This document shows, in pieces, positions 55,995-64,000 of a DNA stretch of 64,000 bases (position 1 is the stretch's first letter; the number at the start of each line of letters is the position of its first letter). The stretch spans positions 186,001 through 250,000 of the forward strand of contig JAUMUG010000003.1 of assembly GCA_030530775.1 (NCBI GenBank), read 5' to 3'. The notes beneath the pieces were generated by a model. That model had not been told where the DNA came from. It did no database searches and saw only the letters and a program-made list of their open reading frames with translations. Source of the DNA: Lautropia sp. (lineage in GTDB: Bacteria > Pseudomonadota > Gammaproteobacteria > Burkholderiales > Burkholderiaceae_E). The translations under genes and the position numbers were made by a program.

Positions 55995-56387
55995 GCGGGG
56001 ATTATCGCCGATGGCCGCCCCCTGTCATCCCGTGTGTGACCTTTTGTATGCCCAGACCGCGCTTTTGGCGGCCACCACCACGGCCAACGTCGCGGAGCGC
56101 CGACACCGACGGGTCTTTGCTTCCTTTGCCTCCTTTGCCTGCTTGCCGGCTGGCGGACTGTGGCGGACTGGGCACGGACCGGGATTCGGCGACGAACGCA
56201 ACCGACAAAGGAAGTTTCCGCCGTCGAGACGGCCAAAGCCGGCCCTGCTCCCCGCCATACCGCAAAGAGCCTGCCGGAGCAAAGACCCAGCAATCCCTAC
56301 GAGGGTAAGCCACAATGGTTAAAAAATGGGAACTACAATAGCCGCCGGAATCCTGCCAGCCGGCGGGCACCTCACATGGAGGCTTTT
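55995..56387. other. Divergent intergenic region between parE and ldh
   Basis: These 393 bases contain a threefold 9-bp repeat (CTTTGCYTS, 56115-56141) and, near the right end, a TACAAT (56334-56339) that may be the -10 of the ldh promoter; no good -35 is visible. No gene is supported. Confidence 0.4.
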
Positions 56388-57335
56388 ATGGCAAAAGGAA
56401 CAAAAATATCAGTCGTTGGCGCGGGCGCCGTTGGAACCGCGGTGGCCTATGCCGCGCTGATCCGGCAGTGCGCGAACGAGATCGCACTCTATGACATCGA
56501 CACGGCCAAGGTCGAAGCCGAAGCCGCCGACTTGGCGCATGGCTCGCACTTCACGGCCTGGCCTCATGTCTATGGCAGCAGCGATGTCGCGGTCACCAGC
56601 CACAGCGACATCGTGGTGATCACCGCCGGTGCCAAACAGAAGCCGGGTCAAAGCCGGCTCGAGCTGGTCAACGACAACGCGCGCATTCTGAAGGCGATGA
56701 TGCCAAGCCTGGTGCAAGCCTCACCCGACGCCGTGTTCATGCTGGTGACCAACCCCTGCGACGTACTGACGATGTATGCCCAGCAGATCACCGGTCTGCC
56801 GACCAACAAAGTGATCTCTTCCGGCACGGTGCTGGATTCGTCCCGTCTACGCCGGCTGCTGGCCGACCGCGCCCGCATCTCGACCACCAGCGTGCACGCC
56901 TCGATCATCGGCGAGCACGGCGACAGCGAATTCGCACTTTGGTCGCAAGCCCGGATCGGTGCCGTCCCGATTGCCGACTTCAAGATCGGCGGTCAGACCA
57001 TCTTCACCCCGACCGTACTGGAAGACCTGCAGCATCAGGTGATGACAAGTGCCTACAAGGTGATTGCCGGCAAGGGCGCCACCAACCTCGCCATCGGCCT
57101 GTCGGCCTCGCGGATTTGTGAAGCCATCATCCGCAACGAGCGGGCCGTGATGCCGGTCTCCAGCATCATGCAAGGCCAGCACGGCATCGACAAGATCGCC
57201 ATCTCGCTGCCCAGCGTGCTGGGATCGAACGGTGTCGAACAAGTGCTCGATACACCGATGAACGAGGAAGAAGAAGCCAAGCTGATCGCTTCGGCCGAGA
57301 CCATCGGGAAGACTTTCGAAGCCATCACGGTCTGA
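56388..57335 (+). CDS. ldh: L-lactate dehydrogenase
   Basis: A 315-residue NAD-dependent lactate/malate dehydrogenase family enzyme interconverting pyruvate and lactate. NAD loop GAGAVGTAVA (11-20), active loop GAKQKPGQSR with Gln84 at the residue that discriminates lactate from malate enzymes (Arg in malate dehydrogenase), VTNPCDVLT and catalytic His in GEHGDSEFALWS. GGAGG five bases before the second ATG (MAKG) decides the start; an ATG at 56376 is possible. Confidence 0.94.
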   Translation: MAKGTKISVVGAGAVGTAVAYAALIRQCANEIALYDIDTAKVEAEAADLAHGSHFTAWPHVYGSSDVAVTSHSDIVVITAGAKQKPGQSRLELVNDNARILKAMMPSLVQASPDAVFMLVTNPCDVLTMYAQQITGLPTNKVISSGTVLDSSRLRRLLADRARISTTSVHASIIGEHGDSEFALWSQARIGAVPIADFKIGGQTIFTPTVLEDLQHQVMTSAYKVIAGKGATNLAIGLSASRICEAIIRNERAVMPVSSIMQGQHGIDKIAISLPSVLGSNGVEQVLDTPMNEEEEAKLIASAETIGKTFEAITV

Positions 57336-57611
57336 GGGCCGTTCCGACGCCTGAATTGGAGATCCCGGCCAGTGCGCCGCGAGCCGGGGGTTCCCACACA
57401 GGGCAGGAGCTGCCGGCCCGGCGCCGGAGACGGAATCCCGGGAAAACGCGGCTGCCGGTATGGCGCCGTGTTTTTCCGTCGCGCCCCGAAATGCCTGGTG
57501 GCCCCGCGACGCTTGGGTCATACCCGCGATGACGCTGCTGGCCAGCTGGCGCCTTCATCGGTCTTCGATGGGCTGCCGTGGCATCTGCTGGCATCGGGAA
57601 GCACTGCTATC

Positions 57612-58052
57612 ATGAATGGCATCCCGTCCCGATCGCCTGATTGCCGTCCGCCCATGATCGTTCCACCCCGATTCGGAACCCGCCCGGCACCGCTGTCCGC
57701 CTTCCCGACACTGAGCCTCGCACTCTGCGTCCTGCAGATGTTTTCCACAGCACCTGCCGCTTGGGCCGATGAGGCCACCACGCCCGATGCCAGACTCGAG
57801 GCCCGGGTACAGAAGCTGCTGAAGAAGCACAATTGCCTGGCTTGCCATCAAACACAGCGCAAGGTGGTGGGCCCCTCGTTCGAGTCGGTGGCCGAGCGCT
57901 ATGCCAGCCAGAAAGAAGATGCGCCGGACCTGCTGATACAGAGCATCCGCTCCGGTGGTGCGGGCAAGTGGGGACCGATTCCGATGCCGCCCAATCCGCA
58001 TATCGATGAAGAATCCCTCGAGACGATGACGCGCTGGATTCTGATGAACTGA
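57612..58052 (+). CDS. Cytochrome c-551-like monoheme protein
   Basis: A small periplasmic class I cytochrome c. A signal peptide ending near AAWADE is followed by the heme-binding CLACH and the sixth-ligand Met in GPIPMPPNPH, a cytochrome c-551/c8 feature. From this ATG it has 146 residues; an ATG at 57654 giving 132 fits a signal peptide better. It is an electron carrier of unknown partner. No other respiratory gene is adjacent. Confidence 0.88.
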   Translation: MNGIPSRSPDCRPPMIVPPRFGTRPAPLSAFPTLSLALCVLQMFSTAPAAWADEATTPDARLEARVQKLLKKHNCLACHQTQRKVVGPSFESVAERYASQKEDAPDLLIQSIRSGGAGKWGPIPMPPNPHIDEESLETMTRWILMN

Positions 58053-58451
58053 ACGCAATCGGAAGATCGAGCATCGATCGAAATCCGCCTGCCCGAGCAC
58101 GCCGACCACGGACACCGGGCCATGGGCATGGCGAAAAAGAGAGCAGGCTGCCCGCAGCCACGAGCCGTGAGCGGTGTGCCGCGGCAGCGCTTGCTGCACG
58201 GCTGATGTCATATCGCAGCGAAACGCCATGGACCGTGTGCACGACTGTGACCGCTTTGCCGATCGTTGCCAACCACGGTACTTGCGCGATCGAAACTTTC
58301 GCCACACCCCTCGTTTCACATTGAGCAACGCCTTCAAATCCCCTGGAAATGCGAGCCATTTGCCCGGCTTGATGCGCGTCAAGATACGATTCGGTGAATG
58401 GCGCATATTCACGTCACTTAGAAGATTTCCAAGCGACAAGAGGAGCAACCC
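58053..58451. other. Intergenic region upstream of ppk2
   Basis: These 399 bases contain no recognisable gene. The right end supplies the AGAGGAG ribosome binding site of ppk2. Confidence 0.45.
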
Positions 58452-59738
58452 ATGCAGACCACCCCGCCGGCCACCGAAACGCCCACTCCGGACACCGTCG
58501 ATGCGGCTGCAGCGCCGGCCGCGGACCGCACGACGACTGCAAAGGCCGGCAAGACCAGCCGTACGCCCCGCGCCTCCAAGAGCAGCACCACGCGTCGTAC
58601 CACCACACGCCGCAAGCCTGCAGCCAGCAGGCAGCCCACCCCGGACGTCCGCCTGGCTGCCGACGGCGATACCCCACCAAAGCTCGATCGACAGGGTCTG
58701 GAAGAGTTCGTGACCAGCCAATGGCAGGAAGGCTCGCAGGAGAAAAAGATCGAGGCCATTTCCAGCATTCTCGACAACCGGAACAAGCAACCGGTGGAAG
58801 AACGCGCCAAGGCGCTGCGTGCCATCCTCGAAGGCGCCGCCGCCGATGATCAAGCCGTGCTGCGCAAGGTCCTGAATGCCAAACCGAAGAAGTTGAAGAA
58901 CATCGCCTACAACCCCGACGAGGAGCTTGCGGCCGACTGGCGCGACGGCGGCTATCCCTACAAGAACCTGCTGCGTCGCTCCAGCTACGAAAAAGCCAAG
59001 TTCCGTCTGCAGGTCGAGCTGCTGAAGCTGCAGGCCTGGGCAAAGGAAAACGGCGAGCGCATCATCATTCTGTTCGAAGGCCGCGATGCCGCAGGCAAGG
59101 GTGGCACCATCAAGCGGTTCATGGAACATCTGAATCCACGGGGAGCCCGGGTCGTTGCGCTCGAGAAGCCCACCGACACCGAGCGCGGTCAATGGTATTT
59201 CCAGCGCTACATCGAACATCTGCCCACCCATGGCGAAATCGTGCTGTTCGACCGCAGCTGGTACAACCGGGCCGGGGTCGAACGTGTGATGGGCTTCTGC
59301 TCCGACGAGGAATACCACGAGTTCATGCGCCAGGCGCCCGAGTTCGAGCGTCATCTGGTGCGCAGCGGCATACATCTGATCAAATTCTGGTTCAGCGTCA
59401 GCCGCAAGGAGCAACGCCGTCGCTTCAAGGAACGTGAGGCGCACCCGCTGAAACAGTGGAAACTCTCCCCCATCGACAAGGCATCGCTCGACAAGTGGGA
59501 TGACTACACTCGTGCCAAGGAAGCCATGTTCTTCGAAACGGACACCGCCGACTCACCGTGGACGGTGGTCAAGAGTGACTGCAAGAAGCGCGCCCGTCTG
59601 AATGCGATGCGCTACGTGCTGCACAAGCTGCCCTACAGCAACAAGTCGCTCGACAAGATCGGCAAGATCGATCCGCTGATCGTCGGCCGCGCCCATGTGG
59701 TCTACGAGCGCGGCGAGCATCCAGACGCACTGCTCTGA
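58452..59738 (+). CDS. ppk2: Polyphosphate kinase 2 family protein
   Basis: A 428-residue PPK2, transferring phosphate between polyphosphate and nucleotides. Walker A is in FEGRDAAGKGG (208-218) and Walker B in LFDRSWYNRAGVE (D267), followed by the lid residues FWFSVSRKEQRRRF. The kinase core starts at about residue 160. The first 70 residues are Thr/Ala/Pro-rich with a strongly basic stretch (TTRRTTTRRKP) resembling nucleic-acid-binding tails, and residues 80-150 form an extra helical segment. AGAGGAG lies 7 bases before the ATG. Confidence 0.93.
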   Translation: MQTTPPATETPTPDTVDAAAAPAADRTTTAKAGKTSRTPRASKSSTTRRTTTRRKPAASRQPTPDVRLAADGDTPPKLDRQGLEEFVTSQWQEGSQEKKIEAISSILDNRNKQPVEERAKALRAILEGAAADDQAVLRKVLNAKPKKLKNIAYNPDEELAADWRDGGYPYKNLLRRSSYEKAKFRLQVELLKLQAWAKENGERIIILFEGRDAAGKGGTIKRFMEHLNPRGARVVALEKPTDTERGQWYFQRYIEHLPTHGEIVLFDRSWYNRAGVERVMGFCSDEEYHEFMRQAPEFERHLVRSGIHLIKFWFSVSRKEQRRRFKEREAHPLKQWKLSPIDKASLDKWDDYTRAKEAMFFETDTADSPWTVVKSDCKKRARLNAMRYVLHKLPYSNKSLDKIGKIDPLIVGRAHVVYERGEHPDALL

Positions 59739-60047
59739 ACTGCCCCGGTGCGACCCCGTTTCCGGAAAAGCCTGCGACCAGGAATCGCGGGCTTTGCTTT
59801 TGGAGCGGTTCCTCCCCAAAATCAGCCAGGCCTCTCCCGAAAGCTCCGTTCCTTCTCCTTGGGCATCTTCCGCACCTCTTTCCACCGGCTGAACGCCCGG
59901 GTGAAAGGGTGAACCACCGGAACGAGCCCGGAATGAATCGAACCGGCCGAACGCATGGCACAAACAGAAAAGCCCGTCGAAAAACGGGCCTTTTTTTTGG
60001 TTCCGGCTGCCACGATCACGACGGCCGAATGACTTTGCGCAGCAGAA
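59739..60047. other. Intergenic region between ppk2 and the DUF465 gene
   Basis: These 309 bases hold the terminator at 59970-59998 between two convergent genes and no recognisable gene. Confidence 0.5.
59970..59998 (+). terminator. Rho-independent terminator after ppk2
   Basis: Stem GCCCGT (59972-59977) pairs with ACGGGC (59984-59989) around CGAAAA, followed by eight T (59991-59998). It lies 230 bases past ppk2, with no gene between. Confidence 0.75.
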
Positions 60048-60266
60048 TCAGGCGTTGTCGAGCTTTTTCAGAATGGCGTACAGCTCATCCTTGATGTGCA
60101 GCTTTTCTTTTTTGAGCACTTCGATTTCCATCGACGTACCCGGCTCGATATGGGATTCCATATTCTTGATTTTCTGATCGAGCTCATTGTGCCTATCGAA
60201 CAGACGGGAAAAATGAGCATCTTCCGTCTTCAGTTTGGTGATCAATCCACGAAATTCCGGAAACAT
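60048..60266 (-). CDS. DUF465 family protein (YdcH-like)
   Basis: A 72-residue, wholly helical coiled-coil protein (heptads around FSRLFDRHNELDQKI and MEIEVLKKEKLHIKDEL) matching the DUF465/YdcH family, whose function is not established. ATG chosen at MFPEFRG with AGAGG ten bases upstream; the frame upstream is not conserved. It stands alone, convergent with ppk2. Confidence 0.9.
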   Translation of the reverse strand: MFPEFRGLITKLKTEDAHFSRLFDRHNELDQKIKNMESHIEPGTSMEIEVLKKEKLHIKDELYAILKKLDNA

Positions 60267-60639
60267 GCCGTGCCGACCTCTGATGAGATGAAAAGGATAT
60301 TTTCCCCACCCTATCGGGCAGGTGCGCTCAGATACTAGCACAATCATCGTTACCTTCCGAAACGCCTGCTTGCATGGCATCCACACGCAGACGATCTGCA
60401 TGCCACGGGCTTGCCCGCGCACTGGAATGAGTAGGTTTCTGGTGAATCATTACAGGATTTTCTCCCCCGCGTCGACCCAGGCCGGTTCGCCCCCCTGGTG
60501 AGTACACCGCGGAGCACCAGGTGGATGCGAAACTCGTCGGCGCGGAAACTCGGAGCACGACCAGTCCGCGGCACTTGGTCCGGCCAATGCCCAAAGCACC
60601 CGGCACCCGGTCCTTACCCACGGCACGCCGCATGCCGCC

Positions 60640-60645
60640 TACAAT
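60640..60645 (+). promoter_or_regulatory. dinB: Candidate -10 element for a leaderless dinB transcript
   Basis: TACAAT ends seven bases before the dinB ATG (60652), so transcription from it would begin at or next to the start codon. No Shine-Dalgarno is present, and the -35 is weak. Confidence 0.35.
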
Positions 60646-60651
60646 CGCTGC

Positions 60652-62067
60652 ATGACGACTCCGACTCCGGCACAGCCGCGTCGCGTGGCACATCTGGACA
60701 TGGATGCCTTCTACGCATCGGTTACGCTGCTGCGCTACCCGCAACTGCAGGGGCTGCCGATGGTGATCGGCGGCCCCCGCCTGAGCCCCGAAGCCCTGCT
60801 GGCACAGTGCCATCGGGCCGGCGCCGACCCATCCCTCGGCCTGGATGATCTGCACCGCATACCAGCCGAATTCTTTCCGCGCCTTCGCAGCTATCGTGGC
60901 CGCGGCGTGATCACCACCGCCACCTACGAAGCCCGGCAATATGGCCTGCAGTCGGCGATGAGCCTGAGCCGGGCGGGCCGGCTCTGTCCGCATGCCATTC
61001 TGCTGCCGGTGGACTTCGACGAATACCGGCGCGTGTCACGATGCTTCAAGGACGTCGTCCTGTCGATGGCACCGACGATGGAGGACCGGGGCATCGACGA
61101 AGTCTACATCGAGTTCACCGACGCTCCCGATGGGCAGCTCGAGAATGGCCGGATACTGGCGCTGCGGCTGCAGCATGCCATCGCCGGGGCGACCGGCCTG
61201 AGCTGCTCGATCGGTGTGGCGCCCAACAAACTGCTGGCCAAGATAATCAGCGAATTCGACAAACCCGGAGGCATCACCATCCTGCAGGCCACGGAGCTGG
61301 GAAGCCGGATCTGGCCCCTGCCCTGCAATCGGATCAATGGTATCGGCCCCAAGACCTGGGAACGCCTGCAGGCGCTTGGTATCCAAACCATTGGCGAACT
61401 GGCTGCCTGCAGTATCCATGAACTGAAGGCCCACTTCGGCAACCGCCAGGCCAACTGGTTGCATCAGAGTGCCCATGGTATCGATGAACGCCCGCTCGTC
61501 ACCCACAGCGAACCGGTCAGCATCAGTCGTGAAACCACCTTTGAACACGATCTGCATGCAGTGCAGGACCGGGCCGTACTGGGCCGGATCTTCACAGAAC
61601 TGGCCGAAAGAACCGCAGCCGATCTGCAGCGTAAAGGCTACGCGGGCCGCACCATCGGCATCAAATTACGCTATGCCGACTTCAGGATCGCCACCCGCGA
61701 TCAGACGCTGGACATCCCCACTCAGGATGCCCGTCGCATCCGCGAAACCGCCGCCCAATGTCTGAAACGGGTCGATCTGAGCAAGCGTCTGCGACTGCTC
61801 GGCATCCGGATCGGTTCGTTGCAACCGGTCGAGGCATTGGACATGTGGACGGCGGTGATGCCTCCCACGAGCGAAACGGAAACGGAAGACTGTAGGGAAC
61901 GCGAAACAGAAGCGACACAGAAGGCCGGCGATGCCAGCCCCGACTGCCGCCTCGACCTCGGCGATGCCGGTAGCCAGTCCCTCTCCCGGCCCGAACCCGG
62001 GCGCCCGCGCTCCCGCACCCCGGAACGAGGCAGCACATCGCCGCACCAACTGCGTCTGAATTTCTGA
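60652..62067 (+). CDS. dinB: DNA polymerase IV (Y-family)
   Basis: A 471-residue translesion polymerase. Catalytic acidic residues D16 (HLDMDAFYASV) and D149/E150 (GIDEVYIEF) are present, as are the helix-hairpin-helix region (NGIGPKTWERLQALGI) and the little-finger domain. The C-terminal QLRLNF fits the beta-clamp-binding motif. An insertion of about 40 residues (about 43-85) splits the usual fingers region, as in some betaproteobacterial DinB. A Glu/Arg/Ser-rich linker precedes the clamp motif. No LexA-like box is evident. Confidence 0.95.
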   Translation: MTTPTPAQPRRVAHLDMDAFYASVTLLRYPQLQGLPMVIGGPRLSPEALLAQCHRAGADPSLGLDDLHRIPAEFFPRLRSYRGRGVITTATYEARQYGLQSAMSLSRAGRLCPHAILLPVDFDEYRRVSRCFKDVVLSMAPTMEDRGIDEVYIEFTDAPDGQLENGRILALRLQHAIAGATGLSCSIGVAPNKLLAKIISEFDKPGGITILQATELGSRIWPLPCNRINGIGPKTWERLQALGIQTIGELAACSIHELKAHFGNRQANWLHQSAHGIDERPLVTHSEPVSISRETTFEHDLHAVQDRAVLGRIFTELAERTAADLQRKGYAGRTIGIKLRYADFRIATRDQTLDIPTQDARRIRETAAQCLKRVDLSKRLRLLGIRIGSLQPVEALDMWTAVMPPTSETETEDCRERETEATQKAGDASPDCRLDLGDAGSQSLSRPEPGRPRSRTPERGSTSPHQLRLNF

Positions 62068-62516
62068 GTGCTCGCTCACCCGGAGCCCTTTCATGGTCCG
62101 TCCGACCATGATCCCCCGCCTGGGCCGTCACCGGAAGAAAACTTCAGCCCCCGCTACGGCGTTCCCCGGTCCGCCGGCCCCCACCATGAGCCCACTCCTG
62201 TCACGCCTGATCATCGGTGCGTTTCCCCTCCGCTTCCCGGAAAGCCTCGTGATCCCGATCCCACCCACCCCGATTGCCGGGTCGTACTGCATCGATCGGA
62301 GCAGTGACATTTCCGTCCTGGCATACCCACTCCGGCAACAGGCGATACGACGAGTCCGAACGAACGACGAAGTCTTCTTCTTTCTTGACAAGCCCCTGGA
62401 AACTCGACAGAATACCTTTTTCCCTCGAGAGAGCGAACAGCAAACACCTGACCGACTCTTCGAAAAACGAGATCGGTCACGGCATCGACGCAGCCGATGT
62501 ATTGGCCTGCACTGAT
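62068..62516. other. Intergenic region between dinB and tRNA-Cys
   Basis: These 449 bases hold a candidate promoter for tRNA-Cys (62385-62413) and no recognisable gene on either strand. Confidence 0.5.
62385..62413 (+). promoter_or_regulatory. Candidate sigma-70 promoter of tRNA-Cys
   Basis: A perfect TTGACA (62385-62390), a 17-base spacer and CAGAAT (62408-62413). The transcript would have a leader of about 95 bases before the tRNA. Confidence 0.5.
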
Positions 62517-62590
62517 GGCGGGATGGCAGAGTGGTTATGCAGCGGCCTGCAAAGCCGTGGACGCCGGTTCGATTCCGACTCCCGCCTCCA
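62517..62590 (+). tRNA. tRNA-Cys (GCA)
   Basis: A 74-base cloverleaf with encoded CCA. Acceptor stem GGCGGGA/TCCCGCC, anticodon loop CTGCAAA with anticodon GCA, discriminator base T as expected for tRNA-Cys. It is followed immediately by a terminator. Confidence 0.97.
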
Positions 62591-62615
62591 ATCGACCCTA
62601 TGGGTCGATTTTTTT
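62591..62615 (+). terminator. Rho-independent terminator of tRNA-Cys
   Basis: A perfect 8-bp stem ATCGACCC/GGGTCGAT with loop TAT is followed by T (62609-62615). It begins at the base after the tRNA CCA and includes the last codons and stop of pgsA on the other strand. Confidence 0.9.
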
Positions 62616-63188
62616 ATGATCCTGGGCCTGCAGCTGCGGCCAGGCCTGCTTCAGGTAATAGACCATCGACACAAAGGTCAGCACGGCCGCGATGGTGATC
62701 ATCCAGGTTCCCAGACGATGGCTGTCGATCGAACCGAACAGACGATCATCGTAGAGCAGCAGCGGGATCGCGATCATCTGAGTGGCGGTCTTGACCTTGC
62801 CCATCCAATTGACGGCCACGCTGCTGCGGGCGCCGATGCTGGCCATCCATTCGCGCAACGCCGAGATGGTGATTTCACGGCCGATGATGATGACGGCGAT
62901 GCCGGACCCGATACGGTCCAGATCGAGCAGCATCACCAGCGTGACGCAAACGAGCAGCTTGTCGGCCACTGGATCGAGAAAGGCGCCCATCTGGGTCTGC
63001 TGCTTGAGCCGCCGTGCCAGCCAACCATCCAGCCAATCGGTGACGGCCGCCAGAACGAACAGAATGGTGGCCGCCAGATTGCGACCGTGCTGTGCCCACC
63101 CATCCCAGGGCAATGCAAAGATGAGCACCATCAGCGGAATGGCGAGAATGCGCTGCCAGGTCAGTAGATTGGGCAGATTCAAAACCAT
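62598..63188 (-). CDS. pgsA: CDP-diacylglycerol-glycerol-3-phosphate 3-phosphatidyltransferase
   Basis: A 196-residue inner-membrane enzyme making phosphatidylglycerol phosphate. The CDP-alcohol phosphotransferase motif is complete: D51, D54, G55, A58, R59, G68, D72, D76 (DWLDGWLARR...GAFLDPVAD). Several membrane helices. ATG chosen by similarity (MVLNLPNLLT). Its last five codons and stop are encoded by the stem of the tRNA-Cys terminator on the opposite strand. It lies downstream of uvrC, a common pairing. Confidence 0.96.
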   Translation of the reverse strand: MVLNLPNLLTWQRILAIPLMVLIFALPWDGWAQHGRNLAATILFVLAAVTDWLDGWLARRLKQQTQMGAFLDPVADKLLVCVTLVMLLDLDRIGSGIAVIIIGREITISALREWMASIGARSSVAVNWMGKVKTATQMIAIPLLLYDDRLFGSIDSHRLGTWMITIAAVLTFVSMVYYLKQAWPQLQAQDHKKIDP

Positions 63189-63822
63189 GATGCGATGCGA
63201 GGGGACAAAGCCCATCTCGGTTTCAGATTGAACACGGCAGGCAGCATGCGTCGGGCTCGTGATCCGATGCGGGGGGCGGACACATTGCCCACGCTGCAGA
63301 AAAGCCTGCTGATGTGCGGGCTCCAGAAGCTCGTGCATTCGATACAGGCAACGCCCTTGACCCAGTGCCAGGACCAGGGCCAGGGCCAGTGCCAGTGCCA
63401 GGACCAGAGTCAGGCTTCATATCTTCATATGCAACAAATTTCTGCAACTGCACACCGGACCCGTCGCCAGGCGGGGCTCGAAAAAACACACCAGCGCTTT
63501 CCGACAAACATAATGCTATCAGCCGGCAGCCGTCTTTATGCTCGTCTGCCAACTGCGATCCATCGAAAAACGCTGGCAGACGACATCATGTCACACGAAG
63601 CGCCACACGCCAAATGCAGCGTCCGCCCGAGGGACGGAACACCGACGCCATGCGTCTCCGGGATCCGGGACGGGCGGTTTGCGGCTGGCCGGAGTGATGA
63701 GACGGGTAATGGGTGAAGGACAGCCGATGAATGAGAAACGGCGAGCAACGAACGATAGGCCGATTTGCATGATTGCCGTGCACCACGGCCGCCGGGAAAT
63801 CATCCGTCGCAAAAAAAGCCGA
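63189..63822. other. Intergenic region between uvrC and pgsA
   Basis: These 634 bases contain a 6-bp tandem repeat array (63362-63413) and no recognisable gene. Open frames on both strands are composed largely of the repeat translation. Confidence 0.5.
63362..63413. repeat. Hexanucleotide tandem array (CCAGNR)
   Basis: About nine copies of a 6-bp unit: CCAGTG, CCAGGA, CCAGGG, CCAGGG, CCAGTG, CCAGTG, CCAGGA, CCAGAG and a partial TCAGG. It sits in non-coding sequence between pgsA and uvrC. Confidence 0.85.
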
Positions 63823-64000
63823 TCAGCGATGCAGCTGCCGATAGATGGTTTCGGCCAATGCAGGGGAAATTCCGTCGACGCTGGCCAGATCGTCGATACT
63901 GGCCGCCATGATGCCGCGCAGGCCACCGAAGCGGGCCAGCAGCCGCTGGCGGCGCTTGGCCCCGACACCGGCGATTTCCTCCAGTGTGGATGCCTTGCGG
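63823..64000 (-). CDS. uvrC: Excinuclease ABC subunit C, C-terminal fragment (runs off the window)
   Basis: The last 58 codons and stop of a frame entering from the right edge. The peptide [22 protein letters not shown]...[21 protein letters not shown] is the C-terminal helix-hairpin-helix tandem of UvrC, the dual-incision nuclease of nucleotide excision repair. The identification rests on this domain and on the adjacent pgsA. On the minus strand a run of seven T follows the stop. Confidence 0.85.
   Translation of the reverse strand, partial: RKASTLEEIAGVGAKRRQRLLARFGGLRGIMAASIDDLASVDGISPALAETIYRQLHR

Noticed and set aside
63362..63413. CRISPR array
   Set aside because: Units are 6 bp with no spacers, and no cas genes are in the window.
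63195..63716. Small protein gene over the hexanucleotide array
   Set aside because: Its translation is dominated by the repeat (Gln/Cys/Asp), there is no clear ribosome binding site and the opposite strand is equally open.

Overview
The window is GC-rich (about 60-65% by eye) chromosomal DNA from a Gram-negative proteobacterium. Protein families and gene order look like Betaproteobacteria, order Burkholderiales: tRNA-Leu-tig-clpP-clpX-lon; alr-radA; tsaB-rimI-udg; ompR/envZ (risA/risS type) beside ispF-ispD-mfd-serB; uvrC-pgsA. The genus cannot be named from sequence alone. Nearly all the sequence is housekeeping chromosome. The clearest accessory segment is about 31.2-37.0 kb.

Layout. 0-0.5 kb: tRNA-Val and tRNA-Asp with promoter and terminator (minus). 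0.9-5.7 kb: ferrous-iron/heme-peroxidase uptake operon efeU-efeO-efeB plus a second, cupredoxin-less EfeO/EfeM protein, behind a strong Fur box. 6.1-12.7 kb: protein quality control, tRNA-Leu, trigger factor, ClpP, ClpX, Lon (minus), with a sigma-32-like promoter before lon. 13.1-16.3 kb: hpnC-hpnD-hpnE, squalene synthesis for hopanoids. 16.3-18.8 kb: radA and alr. 19.2-20.5 kb: lplT. 20.6-23.1 kb: tsaB-rimI-udg4. 23.7-26.0 kb: OmpR/EnvZ-type two-component system, whose kinase 3' end overlaps convergent ispF. 26-31.2 kb: ispD/ispF and mfd.

The 31.2-37.0 kb segment holds a RES-domain toxin with its Xre/MbcA-type antitoxin, lying between mfd and serB. After serB comes a tightly overlapping three-gene cassette: an ABC-head AAA ATPase (DUF3696-like), a PIN-domain nuclease and a small RNA ligase. 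I consider this cassette the best candidate in the window for an undescribed system, possibly RNA-cleaving and RNA-repairing defence or stress response.

The right half contains a MipA-MacA-MacB-TolC-like export operon (37.2-42.8 kb); a TRAP transporter operon with an embedded shikimate/quinate dehydrogenase (43.1-47.2 kb); a BaeSR-like two-component system (47.6-49.5 kb); D-serine dehydratase; topoisomerase IV (parC, parE); L-lactate dehydrogenase; a small cytochrome c; a PPK2 polyphosphate kinase with a cationic tail; a YdcH-like DUF465 protein; DNA polymerase IV; tRNA-Cys; pgsA; and the C-terminal end of uvrC running off the right edge.

Several enzymes here (Udg4, IspD, IspF, AroE, PPK2, DctQ, Mfd) carry low-complexity terminal extensions, which makes start-codon choice uncertain. 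No insertion sequence, prophage, CRISPR array or rRNA was seen.
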